From assembly GCF_002355635.1 (NCBI RefSeq), contig NZ_AP017559.1, positions 1-64,000 on the forward strand: a stretch of 64,000 nucleotides of DNA. Reading direction: 5' to 3'. The position numbers and the translations under genes were made by a program. Below are positions 42,956-52,098 of this stretch, piece after piece (the first letter of the stretch is position 1; the number at the start of each line of letters is the position of its first letter). Below the pieces are notes generated by a model. The model ran no database searches. It saw only the letters and a list, made by a program, of their open reading frames with translations, and was not told the DNA's origin. The DNA is from Halopenitus persicus (GTDB lineage Archaea > Halobacteriota > Halobacteria > Halobacteriales > Haloferacaceae).

Positions 42956-43327
42956 ATGCCGACAAAAACAGACGATACGCGACTGGTTACGCTCCTCCTC
43001 GTTATCATCGGTGCCGTATTCATCTTCCCGCTGTTCTTCATAGGCTTCGGGATGATGGGATTCGGGCCGATGATGGGCGGGATGTGGGGCGGTGGAATGT
43101 GGGGTGACGGAACGATGTCAGGCTGGATGTTCGTCGTCGGCATCGCGATGCAGCTCCTGTTCCTCGCCGCCCTCGTCGGTGGTGGGTATCTCGTCTACCG
43201 CGCAATCACGGAAACCACGAGTGACTCAGACCAGGCACTCGAGGAACTCCGTCTCGCCTACGCTCGCGGCGAGCTGACGGACGAGGAATACGAACAGCGA
43301 CGGGAGGCGCTTGAACGAGATACCTGA
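42956..43327 (+). CDS. SHOCT-domain membrane protein, Met/Gly-rich
   Basis: 123 aa. First membrane helix LVTLLLVIIGAVFIFPLFFIG, then GMMGFGPMMGGMWGGG, a Met/Gly/Trp loop, second helix FVVGIAMQLLFLAALVGGG, and SHOCT end ALEELRLAYARGELTDEEYEQ. Divergent from the permease and sharing its promoter region, so probably regulated with it by metals. Confidence 0.85.
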   Translation: MPTKTDDTRLVTLLLVIIGAVFIFPLFFIGFGMMGFGPMMGGMWGGGMWGDGTMSGWMFVVGIAMQLLFLAALVGGGYLVYRAITETTSDSDQALEELRLAYARGELTDEEYEQRREALERDT

Positions 43328-43349
43328 TTCCGATTCGACGAAGCTGAGC

Positions 43350-43994
43350 ATGACCAGCAAATCTGACCAGTTCCACGGGACGGCACGTCCGTCACTTCCA
43401 GCGTGGCTTGACCGATACACAACGCTGGGACTGTATGGACTTCTCGTCGGTACTGGACTCTGCCTAGTCGCGTTCCTCACGAATCCAGTTCCCGATCCCT
43501 CGTTTCCGTGGGCGACGGTTCCCGAGTCAGTACGATTGCCAATTGAGCAGCCCCGAATCGAGCACTGGCCAGTGACCTACACGGTCGGAATTTGGTTGTG
43601 GATCATCGGCTTACCGGCGTTGTTCCTCGCTGGCTACAGACGGTTCGATACTCGAACGCCATTTGGCTCAACGATATGGCTCGCTGGGCTTCCGACGCTG
43701 GCGATGCTCAGCTGGACAACATACTGTCGGTTCTTCTGGCCGAAGCTCCATCCACCAACCTGGAATGCCCCCTCCTACACGTTCGTCTGCTGGTTGTACT
43801 GCTCCTCATATGACGTGATCTGGAGTAACGCAGCATACGTGATTGGGCTGTTCGGAATCGTCGCGACACTCCTCGCCATACGACACCAAGACGCAGATGG
43901 GTATGCCCTTCTCGGATTTGGACTGCTCGCACTCACCCTCGGATTACCAGCTCTGTACGAGGGATACCGACGGACGGCACGAAGGGCGACCTGA
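43350..43994 (+). CDS. Integral membrane protein of unknown function
   Basis: 214 aa from MTSKSDQFHG (43350); a TTG at 43311 is an alternative. About five membrane helices (TLGLYGLLVGTGLCLVAFL, YTVGIWLWIIGLPALFLAG, TIWLAGLPTLAMLSWTTY, NAAYVIGLFGIVATLLAI, ALLGFGLLALTLGLPALY). No conserved catalytic or metal motif. Confidence 0.7.
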   Translation: MTSKSDQFHGTARPSLPAWLDRYTTLGLYGLLVGTGLCLVAFLTNPVPDPSFPWATVPESVRLPIEQPRIEHWPVTYTVGIWLWIIGLPALFLAGYRRFDTRTPFGSTIWLAGLPTLAMLSWTTYCRFFWPKLHPPTWNAPSYTFVCWLYCSSYDVIWSNAAYVIGLFGIVATLLAIRHQDADGYALLGFGLLALTLGLPALYEGYRRTARRAT

Positions 43995-44029
43995 AGAACT
44001 TCTTTCCGTGATAATCGCTTAGCACAGGT

Positions 44030-44251
44030 ATGTCCACGACTGTCGAGACGCCCGACACTGACGAGACGTGTACGTACTGTGGGTCGTGTATCTTCGACCA
44101 CGACCCTATCTGTGTCCGTGACTGTGACGACGACTGTGGGTCACCTATCTACTTCTGTAATTATGCCTGCCTCTCGGCGTACATCAACGAAAATTCCCTT
44201 ACGACGGGTAATGCATGTGAGTGGAATCCAAACGAAAGTGACTGTTGCTGA
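44030..44251 (+). CDS. Small zinc-finger/TRASH-like protein (DUF7576-like)
   Basis: 73 aa with cysteines CTYCGSCIFDHDPICVRDC, DDDCG and YFCNYACLSAYI; the latter YxFCNYxC is TRASH/YHS-like, and the tail ends CC. Eleven cysteines in 73 residues. Seen beside haloarchaeal metal genes; probably a metal-binding accessory or sensor. Confidence 0.8.
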   Translation: MSTTVETPDTDETCTYCGSCIFDHDPICVRDCDDDCGSPIYFCNYACLSAYINENSLTTGNACEWNPNESDCC

Positions 44252-44342
44252 CAGAGTGTGTCAGTAGATACGTAGCCTTCAGCGACCGGTTCAATCGTTC
44301 CGTATCGTATCTAATGAATCCCAACAATCCCGAGGTTCTCCC

Positions 44343-44867
44343 TCAGGCGTCTCTGTGGGCACGAACGAACGCACGTCGCAAGACTGACAAGAGCACGTAC
44401 GTCTCGTACTTCTGAGTCCGGCAGTGCTCGCAGGGCTGCATGTCCGCGACAATCTCTTCGATCGCATCATCATACTCGTCGGTGAGCGTGGCGAGCGCGT
44501 CCGTAATCTGTGGCTGGACGGCGTCGATCATCTCCTCGACGGCCTGGTCAGCGGAGTCGGGTAGCGAGTACGAGAGAACGATCGTATTCGCGTGATAGTA
44601 CTTCGTCGTCCCACCGCGCCCCTCCTCGAAGCGGACGACGTCGACAAGGCCCGCGTCCCGGAGCTCGTTGATGTGGTGGCGGACCGTGTTTTCCGTCCGG
44701 TCGACACCGCGGTCGCCGAGGCTCGCGTGGACCTCAGTCGCGGTCAGTGCCTCCTCTGACAAAATATCGAGGATCATGGCCCGCATCGGCTCGTCGATTG
44801 CGTCCGAAACTCGAGGATCGCGTACCGCGATGTCCTCGAGTCGGTGATCGGTACCGGAACTGCTCAT
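44343..44867 (-). CDS. ArsR-family winged-helix metal regulator
   Basis: 174 aa from MSSSGTDHRLED (44867). DNA-binding part: EPMRAMILDILSEEALTATE, ENTVRHHINELRDAGLVDV. A beta-hairpin wing follows (GGTTKYYHAN). A C-terminal CxxC (MQPCEHCRTQKY) could bind metal. Divergent from copZ-copA with an inverted repeat between them, which suggests it controls them. Confidence 0.88.
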   Translation of the reverse strand: MSSSGTDHRLEDIAVRDPRVSDAIDEPMRAMILDILSEEALTATEVHASLGDRGVDRTENTVRHHINELRDAGLVDVVRFEEGRGGTTKYYHANTIVLSYSLPDSADQAVEEMIDAVQPQITDALATLTDEYDDAIEEIVADMQPCEHCRTQKYETYVLLSVLRRAFVRAHRDA

Positions 44868-44988
44868 ACGGGAACTGAGAGTGAGCACGCGGGAAAAGGT
44901 AGCGGGATGCCAGCGAAGATCCGCCCACCGAAGAACGAATCTCAGACGGAACCACGAGGGTGAAAGCCCTAGACGACCTGTTTGACTG

Positions 44989-45043
44989 TTCCAATAACCT
45001 GTATCTGTACTCGAACATATCATCTAAAAAATGTTTATTGGAA
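44989..45043. promoter_or_regulatory. Inverted repeat in the arsR/copZ divergent region
   Basis: Perfect 9-bp arms TTCCAATAA (44989-44997) and TTATTGGAA (45035-45043), 37-base spacer. The right arm is 24 bases before the copZ ATG, at TATA position, so a repressor there could block polymerase. Candidate operator of the ArsR-type protein. Confidence 0.5.
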
Positions 45044-45066
45044 TACGGGCACTACCTCAATCTGTA

Positions 45067-45282
45067 ATGAGCGACACAACCCAGTTCCGCGTACTCGACT
45101 TCGACTGCCCGACCTGTGCGAGTACCGTCGAACGCGCCCTCTCGAACGTCGACGGCGTTCAGCACGTCGAAGTCCACTACGCGACCGGCCGCGTCGAGAT
45201 CGAGTACGACGACAGCGCCGTTGATCCCGACGCCTTCGCACAGACCATCGAGAGCCAGGGCTACACGCCCCAGCCCGCCTAA
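45067..45282 (+). CDS. copZ: Copper chaperone-like heavy-metal-associated protein
   Basis: 71 aa HMA domain. Metal loop FDCPTCASTVERAL (CxxC), then VQHVEVHYATGRVEIEYD. The start at 45067 is directly followed by copA five bases after the stop, so the pair is an operon delivering metal to the ATPase. Confidence 0.93.
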   Translation: MSDTTQFRVLDFDCPTCASTVERALSNVDGVQHVEVHYATGRVEIEYDDSAVDPDAFAQTIESQGYTPQPA

Positions 45283-45286
45283 TTCC

Positions 45287-47206
45287 ATGAACAAACAATC
45301 GATCACGCAGTACTACCGCAAACACCGGAAGGCCATCGTCACGGCGACGAGCGGCCTGCTGTACGGCGGTGGGTGGGGCCTGGGCTACCTCACGAGTTTC
45401 GAGATGGCAAGCACCGCCATCCTCGTCCTGGCAACGATCGTGGGTGGCTACGACATCGCCAAGACCGCCTACCACGAAGTCTCCAACCGGACGCTCGGCA
45501 TCAAGACGCTGGTGACGCTGGCCGCCATTGGTGCCATCGTCATCGGCGAGTACTGGGAAGCCGCGGCCGTCGTCTTCCTGTTCAGCCTCGGCAGCTACCT
45601 CGAAGGCCGGACGATGCGGAAGACCCGGACAGCCCTCCAGGAGCTGCTGGAGATGACGCCCGATACGGCGACCGTCCGTCGCGACGGGGAAGTCCAGGAG
45701 GTCCCTGCCCGCGAGGTCGAAGAAGGCGAGGTCGTCATCGTGAAACCGGGCGGGAAGATTCCGATCGACGGCGAGGTCGTCGACGGCGAGAGCGCCGTCA
45801 ATCAGGCGCCGGTCACCGGCGAGAGCGCGCCCGTCCACAAGGCCGACGGCGACGAGGTCTACGCCGGGACGGTCAACCAGGAGGGCGCTCTGGAAATCCG
45901 GACGACGGGTGCGGGCGCGGATACGACGCTCGAACGCATCATCCGCCGCGTTGAGAAGGCCCAGGAGGCCCAGTCGCCGACCGAGAGCCTCATCGACCGG
46001 TTCGCGAAGTACTACACGCCGGCCGTCATCGTGTTAGCAATCGGCGCGTATGCAGTCACCCAGAACGCGATCCTGTCGCTGACCTTGTTGGTTATCGGCT
46101 GTCCGGGCGCGCTGGTCATCGGGCCGCCGGTCAGCATAGTCTCGGCCATCGGGAACGCCGCCCGGTCCGGCGTGCTGATGAAGGGCGGCGAACACCTCGA
46201 ACGTGCCGGCAAGATCGACCTCGTCGCCTTCGACAAGACCGGCACTCTCACGAAGGGCGAGACCACCGTCGCTGACGTCGAGGGGTTCGGCGTCGCCGGC
46301 GACGAGGTCCTCTCACTCGCGGCGACCGCCGAGAAGAAGAGCGAACACCACCTCGCCGACGCCATCGTCGACGCAGCTCGCGAGCGCCCGACCGCTGCGA
46401 CGGACGGTGGGGCGACGGTTGCCCAGGCAGACGATACGGACGCGGGGCGCCAGTCGATCCCCGATCCGGACGACTTCGACGTGGTCGCTGGCAAGGGGGT
46501 TATCGCCCATACCGATGCCCACGAAGTGGTCGTCGGCAACCGCGCACTGCTGGACGACCGCGACATCGACGTCCCCAGTCAAGTCGCCGACTACGTTCGC
46601 GAGCGCGAGGAGCGCGGCGAGACGGTCGTCCACGTCGTCCGTGATGGGGACATCATCGGTGCAATCGCGCTGCGGGACGAACTCCGAGAGGCCGCTCCTG
46701 GGGTCGTCGCAGCGCTTCAGGACGCCGGCATCGAGACGGTGATGCTCACCGGCGACAACGAGCGGACGGCCGCCGCTGTTGCCGAGGAAGTCGGGATCGA
46801 CGAGTACCGCGCCGAACTCCTCCCCGAGGACAAGCAGTCCGTCATCGAAGCCTACCAGGCCGACGGCCACGTCGTCGCGATGGTCGGGGACGGCATCAAC
46901 GACGCGCCGTCGCTGGCGACAGCCGATGTCGGTATCGCGATGGGTGCTGCGGGGACGGACACCGCCATCGAGACGGCTGACATGGCGTTGATGGCCGACG
47001 ACCTCGAACGCATCCCGTACGCGGTCAAACTCAGCAAGGCGACGCGCTGGAACGTCCTCGAGAACGTCGGGCTCGCGGTCCTGACCGTGACCGTTCTCCT
47101 CGCGGGCGTGCTCACCAGCTACGTCACCCTCGCGTCGGGAATGCTGGTCCACGAGGCCAGCGTCCTCCTCGTCATCCTCAACGGGATGCGGCTGCTCCGC
47201 TACTGA
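45287..47206 (+). CDS. copA: P1B-type heavy-metal translocating ATPase
   Basis: 639 aa from MNKQSITQYYRK; the longer frame from 45116 is a shadow of copZ. Phosphatase motif TGES (APVTGESAP), metal-channel motif VIGCPGALVIG, phosphorylation site FDKTGTLTKG, and MVGDGINDAPSLA near the end. There is no N-terminal HMA domain; CopZ supplies it. The channel motif is CPG rather than the usual CPC, so the metal could be copper, zinc or cadmium and the transport site may differ. Confidence 0.92.
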   Translation: MNKQSITQYYRKHRKAIVTATSGLLYGGGWGLGYLTSFEMASTAILVLATIVGGYDIAKTAYHEVSNRTLGIKTLVTLAAIGAIVIGEYWEAAAVVFLFSLGSYLEGRTMRKTRTALQELLEMTPDTATVRRDGEVQEVPAREVEEGEVVIVKPGGKIPIDGEVVDGESAVNQAPVTGESAPVHKADGDEVYAGTVNQEGALEIRTTGAGADTTLERIIRRVEKAQEAQSPTESLIDRFAKYYTPAVIVLAIGAYAVTQNAILSLTLLVIGCPGALVIGPPVSIVSAIGNAARSGVLMKGGEHLERAGKIDLVAFDKTGTLTKGETTVADVEGFGVAGDEVLSLAATAEKKSEHHLADAIVDAARERPTAATDGGATVAQADDTDAGRQSIPDPDDFDVVAGKGVIAHTDAHEVVVGNRALLDDRDIDVPSQVADYVREREERGETVVHVVRDGDIIGAIALRDELREAAPGVVAALQDAGIETVMLTGDNERTAAAVAEEVGIDEYRAELLPEDKQSVIEAYQADGHVVAMVGDGINDAPSLATADVGIAMGAAGTDTAIETADMALMADDLERIPYAVKLSKATRWNVLENVGLAVLTVTVLLAGVLTSYVTLASGMLVHEASVLLVILNGMRLLRY

Positions 47207-47231
47207 CCACCAGACACGATCACCACCACTC

Positions 47232-47885
47232 ATGACATTGAACTCGACTGCGACCGACGCGACTCAGGCTAGAACCAATTGGCAGGTCGACTACGACGTT
47301 GACCTGATCGAAATACGGGACCCCGTCGCGGAGGCCCTCGGCGTCCTCGAACCGGGCGACCCGTTCGTCATCACCTACATGGACGCGGTGAAAGAGGCGG
47401 GCCACTCCTGTCCGACCGCCTCGGGCGCCTACCGGATCGTCCAGCTCGGGCTCGACGCCCTGTATCCCGACGACTATCCAGTCCGGAGCGACATCGAGGT
47501 CCAGGCGGCCGGCCCGCGGGACGATGCTGTCTATGGTGTGATGAGCCGCATCATCTCGTACGTCACTGGCGCGACCGAAGACGACGGATTCAGCGGGCTC
47601 GCCGGCGGCTACGGCGACCGCCGCGACCTCCTCGTCTTCGACGCGTTCGATCCGGACACGGCGGAGCCGACGTTCCGGTTCCAGCGAACCGACACGGACG
47701 AGACCGTCGAGGTGACCTACCACGTTAGTGACGTTCCTGACGGTGGACCTGCAATCGGGAATCTTCAGGGGATTCTCGACGGATCGGCGAGCGACCAGCA
47801 ACGGGCGGCCTTCGCGGAGGCGTGGCACCGCCGGGTGCAGGTCGTCCTCAGCGACGACTCGCTGTTCACCGTCAAAGCGGTGTGA
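47232..47885 (+). CDS. FmdE-like protein
   Basis: 217 aa. Pattern FVITYMDAVKEAGHSCPTAS with GAYRIVQLGLDALYP matches the GHxCP metal site of FmdE (formylmethanofuran dehydrogenase subunit E-like) domains. Haloarchaea do not make methane; such proteins appear with metal genes as probable metal-binding proteins. It follows copA after 25 bases on the same strand. Confidence 0.7.
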   Translation: MTLNSTATDATQARTNWQVDYDVDLIEIRDPVAEALGVLEPGDPFVITYMDAVKEAGHSCPTASGAYRIVQLGLDALYPDDYPVRSDIEVQAAGPRDDAVYGVMSRIISYVTGATEDDGFSGLAGGYGDRRDLLVFDAFDPDTAEPTFRFQRTDTDETVEVTYHVSDVPDGGPAIGNLQGILDGSASDQQRAAFAEAWHRRVQVVLSDDSLFTVKAV

Positions 47886-47918
47886 ACGCGACGGTCTACC
47901 CCTCACACTCGGAATAAG

Positions 47919-49163
47919 TTACTGCCGTACGCTATCGATCTCTTCGAGCGCCTCAGTAGCGACATCACCGAGTTCTCCCGCCTCGATGTGTGAGTACCGC
48001 TCTCGAACCATTTCTTCAGAATTATCCAGATACCGGGCCGCCACCGTGTACCCGAACGCGCGGACGAGGACCTCACCCATCCCACGACGGCCGCCGTGCG
48101 GAGCAAGATAGTCGTGTTTCGGGTGGTCGATATCGATCTCGGCAGCCTCTGAGAGTCGCTGAAGAATCGACCGTGCGCCGTCCGTCGTGATCGACGGCGG
48201 CCGAATGTCCTCATCGAGCGCCAGCAGCAGGTCGCGAGTGTACTCCGCACGGCGTTCAGTGATTGCTTCTGGGCGTTCCCCTCGTTCGGCTAGCTCTTCC
48301 CGGACGAGCTCCGCGAGCGTCCGTTGGTCGAACGTCGGAAACACCGGCCACCGCTCCGTCGGCGGGTCCATCAGCTGCCGATAGCTTCGCAGCGGTGAAA
48401 TCACCGGATCGGGGAGACTGGCAGCGTCCCACTGCTGTTTCTTTCGGTAAACGTCCATACTCCCGTCGTCGAGGGACAGATCCTCCCAGCGGACGCCACG
48501 CCGGCGCGGATCGTTTGGGTCCCGAAGGAGTTCCCCAACGCGGACAGCTGTGTACGCGAGGACGAACACCAGAGCCCGGTCACGAGCCGCCTTCAGCGCC
48601 GCGTAGCGTCCTCGCTGCTTGTCGAGGGGGTCAGTATCCTCCGGGAGTGTCGTGTACGCCTCGACGGCGTCGCGGGCCCGTTCGTCGACGTGGCGGGTGA
48701 GGGCGTGGCGCTGTTCGGACGTCCAGGCCTGTTGGTCTCCGGGCTTTCGGCCGTCGTCCTCCGGCAGTGGCGCCATCGCACTCGCTCGCTGCGCGTAATG
48801 CGCTTCGAGATATCCCTCGTTGACGCACCAGCCACACCACGCAGAGATATAGCGGTAATAGGTTTGTACCGTGTTCTGCTTGAGTCCCCGATCACCGACG
48901 AGATGCCGGGCGTACTCCCGGAAGACCCGTTCATCGAGGTCCTCGAAGGTTGGTTCACGGCCAACGTTGTCGGGGGAAATTCCGGTCCAGTGATTGGCAC
49001 CGCGGTCACCAGCGGCCCACTCGGCGAACCGCTCGAGCTCGCGCGCAGCGTTGCGTCGATAGTTCCCGCCGTCACCACCTCGGCCTTTTCCCTTGTCCTG
49101 GAGGTACCGCTTGAAGCTTTCCACAAGAGCGTTTTCGGGACGAGATGAACGATCTTCAATCAC
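47919..49163 (-). CDS. Tyrosine recombinase/integrase (XerC/D-like)
   Basis: 414 aa. N-terminal SAM-like core-binding domain (RVFREYARHLVGDRGLKQNTV). Catalytic residues: first arginine in TAVRVGELL, HxxR in PHGGRRGMGE, and the nucleophilic tyrosine in MVRERYSHIEAGEL. Such enzymes resolve plasmid dimers or integrate elements. It lies between the metal island and the partition region. Confidence 0.92.
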   Translation of the reverse strand: MIEDRSSRPENALVESFKRYLQDKGKGRGGDGGNYRRNAARELERFAEWAAGDRGANHWTGISPDNVGREPTFEDLDERVFREYARHLVGDRGLKQNTVQTYYRYISAWCGWCVNEGYLEAHYAQRASAMAPLPEDDGRKPGDQQAWTSEQRHALTRHVDERARDAVEAYTTLPEDTDPLDKQRGRYAALKAARDRALVFVLAYTAVRVGELLRDPNDPRRRGVRWEDLSLDDGSMDVYRKKQQWDAASLPDPVISPLRSYRQLMDPPTERWPVFPTFDQRTLAELVREELAERGERPEAITERRAEYTRDLLLALDEDIRPPSITTDGARSILQRLSEAAEIDIDHPKHDYLAPHGGRRGMGEVLVRAFGYTVAARYLDNSEEMVRERYSHIEAGELGDVATEALEEIDSVRQ

Positions 49164-49184
49164 CAGTCCTCACCTCGATGTGGA

Positions 49185-49712
49185 TCATTTGAATTCGTTG
49201 GCCGTGATAGTCTCGAGATATTCGACGCTGACGTACCGAAATTCGATCCGGTCGCTGAATCCATATTGAGGGAGGAGCGTCTCGGCCGCGTTTCCTGCAG
49301 GTTTGTCGGTCGTCAAGAGAACGACGTGCTCCGCCTCCTCGGAGTCGAGCAGCTGCGCAGCAAGCCCGATAAGCGCCGTATCCGCTTTTTCGATACTGTC
49401 TTCGTCGCGGTCGGTCTCGTTGGCGATGAATCGACGCGCTTCGTCCATCACCGTCGAGACGAGTGGATTGGCGTAATCGAGTTCGTCGGCGACGACGATC
49501 CAGCCCTCCTCGAACCCATCGGGGTAGGGGATATTCCCCGAGGGATACGCGTCGGCTGCGGGATCGCCCCCGAGTTCTTCGTAGACGCGCTGGGGGATAC
49601 GCAACGAGACACCGATCTGTCGAACTGATCGGCGAAGCCTTTGGAATTTGTCGTTGTCCGGCCCCCCACACCGGACGAAGATGCCAGTATCGGCGATGTA
49701 GACCGTCGTCAT
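49185..49712 (-). CDS. PIN-domain toxin-like protein
   Basis: 175 aa. Aspartates in VYIADTGIFV and IEKADTALIGLA, and the late motif VVLLTTDKPAGN. It overlaps the upstream HTH gene by four bases (ATGA), giving the antitoxin-toxin order seen for many haloarchaeal HTH/PIN modules. Probably an RNase. Confidence 0.85.
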   Translation of the reverse strand: MTTVYIADTGIFVRCGGPDNDKFQRLRRSVRQIGVSLRIPQRVYEELGGDPAADAYPSGNIPYPDGFEEGWIVVADELDYANPLVSTVMDEARRFIANETDRDEDSIEKADTALIGLAAQLLDSEEAEHVVLLTTDKPAGNAAETLLPQYGFSDRIEFRYVSVEYLETITANEFK

Positions 49713-50245
49713 ACGGCCGCGTCGGCGTACTCGGTAGCAACGGGTTCCAGCGCCTGGAGGATGATCTCCGCCTCAAGCGGCGAGAGGTCGAGTTCCCGGG
49801 CCGCAATCCGATGGTTGACCGAGCCGTCGACGTACTCGTAAGCGTACTCGAGGACCACAGCGAGACCATCCAGACCGTGGCGCTCGATGTAGACGTCAAT
49901 GTCCTCGTCCTCGTCGCGGCGAGCAACAGCTGCGATAAGCGCCGGCGTGATCGTTTGGGTCTCGCCATCCGTCGAGAGCGTGAGTGCAATCGACTCGGCG
50001 TCGTATTCGTACGGGCGCTGCTCATGAGTTTTCTCCACTAAGCCAGCGGTTTCGAGGTTTTGAACGTAGTCGTAGGCGGTCCCCTGTGGGATGTCGAGTT
50101 CGTCGACGATTTCGGAGACGGTAACAGGCCCGTCCTGCAAGATGTGGGCGTACAGCTGAGCGAGTGCCGGTGTTTCGAGGAGATCGACAACCGTCTGCAG
50201 CTGCTGGATGGGTGGTCGACCAGGTCGAGGAGGTGAGTGGGCCAT
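49709..50245 (-). CDS. Winged-helix antitoxin/regulator (DUF7437-like)
   Basis: 178 aa. Winged helix: LAQLYAHILQDGPVTVSEIV, IPQGTAYDYVQNLETAGLV. A second helical domain follows (YIERHGLDGLAVVLEY) with RELDLSPLEAEIILQAL. Coupled to the PIN protein; probably autoregulates the pair. Confidence 0.85.
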   Translation of the reverse strand: MAHSPPRPGRPPIQQLQTVVDLLETPALAQLYAHILQDGPVTVSEIVDELDIPQGTAYDYVQNLETAGLVEKTHEQRPYEYDAESIALTLSTDGETQTITPALIAAVARRDEDEDIDVYIERHGLDGLAVVLEYAYEYVDGSVNHRIAARELDLSPLEAEIILQALEPVATEYADAAV

Positions 50246-50810
50246 CTTGGTTATGAATTATAGATAATTCGTGATAAGACTTCTGGCAATGGGTCGGAAC
50301 TCGCAACCAATCCAATACTCGCAGAGAGACAGGTGCTTTCAGCGCCCCAACCCCAGGGGAAGCGCCGTCGTGAGGTGTTTGTAGCATTCGTGCTTCACCG
50401 ACGGCGGCGGGTTACTTCAATTTGGTCGTGATTATTGGGGTAATCAGGACCAACTTAATATACGTCGAATATGCCGCAAAACACAGGTACAAGCCCTGAA
50501 GTCTCTCTATCTGTGATTATAAATTATATACCGCTATACAGAATATGTGCTAGCCAAGTTACTGTGTCAAAAAACGCATCCCCGAGGAAATCGGCTTGAA
50601 ATTGGGAGACTGAGTCAAGATCCACTCTGCTGCTTGCTCGCTCGCTGCTGCGGGCTGTGCTATCATTAAGAACGAGACTCCACCTGCACAAATTGAGTGA
50701 TAAGTACAGCTCGGGTCCGTTCTATCAATCCTCTCTATGAATGAATCGCTAGTTGACTCGATCGCCCTTTACCACTGTCCGAGGCGGTCTCTGTCACATA
50801 AGCCTATAAC
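50246..50810. other. Intergenic region upstream of the partition locus
   Basis: About 565 bases without a gene, AT-rich around 50440-50560. No RNA gene recognised. It must hold the promoter of the HTH/PIN pair. Confidence 0.4.
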
Positions 50811-50815
50811 GTCAC

Positions 50816-51048
50816 CCTGTAACAAGTGCCCATAACGTACATCTGTTACAGAATCCTATAACAGACATCTGTTACAGATACTATATAGAATCTAAACCTC
50901 GCATCTGTTATTGATAATCTAGCAATTCAACACAGACATCTAGTACAGATAATCGAAACAGATATTCGTTACAGACGATCTAGCCACATCCAATACCGCA
51001 ATCCAGAAGGGTTATAGAAATCTGTAACAGATGTCTGTAACAGACATC
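50816..51048. repeat. Iteron array upstream of parA
   Basis: Eight copies of a motif close to ACATCTGTTACAGA or its reverse: 50816-50826, 50839-50852, 50865-50878, 50901-50914 (degenerate), 50936-50949, 50959-50975, 51020-51032 and 51032-51048. The core CTGTTACAG is nearly palindromic. The last two abut and touch the first possible parA start. Likely a partition (parS) or autoregulatory operator array, or an iteron origin. Spacing is irregular (23-45 bases), which rules out CRISPR. Confidence 0.8.
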
Positions 51049-51102
51049 CATCCCGAACGTCTGACACAGATTTATGTTATGGGAAGTGGAATATCGAGTC
51101 GT

Positions 51103-52098
51103 ATGATCACGGCTGTTGTCTACTCGGAATCGGGCGGAACGTACAAAACCACCATGACTGCCAACATTGCGGTCGCGTTAGAGCGAATGGGCCAAAGAAC
51201 CCTTGTACTGGATCTCGATCCACAGGAAGGGAATCTGACCAGCCTTTTTGACGTCGGTGCGCACCGGAATGATCCGGACGCAGACAATCTGGTCAAGCAC
51301 ATCCTCGATATGCCGGATGGGAACTTCCAGGATCTAATTGAAACGACGGCCGAAGGCGTCGACATCATCCCAAGTCACGATATGCTTGGTGACTTCACGT
51401 CGAATCTGGAACAGAAAATCTCCTACGAGACAGGGATGAAGAATATGAGTCGCGAAGAGTACCCCCGGTACGAACTGCTGTACGATCTACTCTGGAACGA
51501 GCAAAAGTTACACGAGGAGTACGATGCAGTTCTAATCGATCCAAACGCACGGGCTGAAGACTTGCTATACAATGCAATCTACGCGCTACGCACGCTCGTC
51601 GCGCCGGTCAAGCCAGCCGGAAAGGGTAATCTGAGCTTGGAAGGACTAGAGGAACTCGTCGGGAATATGGAGAGTCAATTGGATATCGAGATCGGACTGT
51701 CCTGTGTCGTCCCATCAGGTGTGGGTCAAACGAATGCCCACCAGCAATACCAACAACAGTTCGAGGACACCGAGGCATTTGCCACCCCGGTCACCATCGG
51801 GAATCGAGAAAGCCTTATGGATGCTATGTGGGAGGCCAGAGGGTCAGCATTCAAGGTGATCGAAGAGCGATGGAAAACCTTCGAGAAAGATGGCAAGATG
51901 GTCAGTGAACCCGGCCAACGACGAGTGCGTGATAGAGAAATCGAGACGCTACAGAAATTGTATGAACTCGCTTGGTTCATCGCGACCGAGACGTTCGACG
52001 CCGACGTCGATCCAGTATTGGAGCTGGATATTCGGGATCACGAGAAGAAGATCATCAACCTCCGAGAGGCTGACACAACGGAGGTGACAACTGTATGA
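51103..52098 (+). CDS. parA: ParA-family partition ATPase
   Basis: 331 aa from MITAVVYSESGG (51103); in-frame ATGs at 51031 and 51082 are possible, but the first lies inside the iterons. Deviant Walker A SESGGTYKTTMTANI, Walker A' LVLDLDPQEGNLT, and VLIDPNARAEDL. Segregates the replicon together with the small downstream protein and probably the iterons. Confidence 0.92.
   Translation: MITAVVYSESGGTYKTTMTANIAVALERMGQRTLVLDLDPQEGNLTSLFDVGAHRNDPDADNLVKHILDMPDGNFQDLIETTAEGVDIIPSHDMLGDFTSNLEQKISYETGMKNMSREEYPRYELLYDLLWNEQKLHEEYDAVLIDPNARAEDLLYNAIYALRTLVAPVKPAGKGNLSLEGLEELVGNMESQLDIEIGLSCVVPSGVGQTNAHQQYQQQFEDTEAFATPVTIGNRESLMDAMWEARGSAFKVIEERWKTFEKDGKMVSEPGQRRVRDREIETLQKLYELAWFIATETFDADVDPVLELDIRDHEKKIINLREADTTEVTTV

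Noticed and set aside
46313-47233. 306-codon frame opposite copA
   Set aside because: Antisense shadow of the GC-rich copA gene.
50816-51048. Repeats that might be a CRISPR array
   Set aside because: Repeats are only 11-17 bases, occur in both orientations, and have irregular spacing; they fit iterons before parA.
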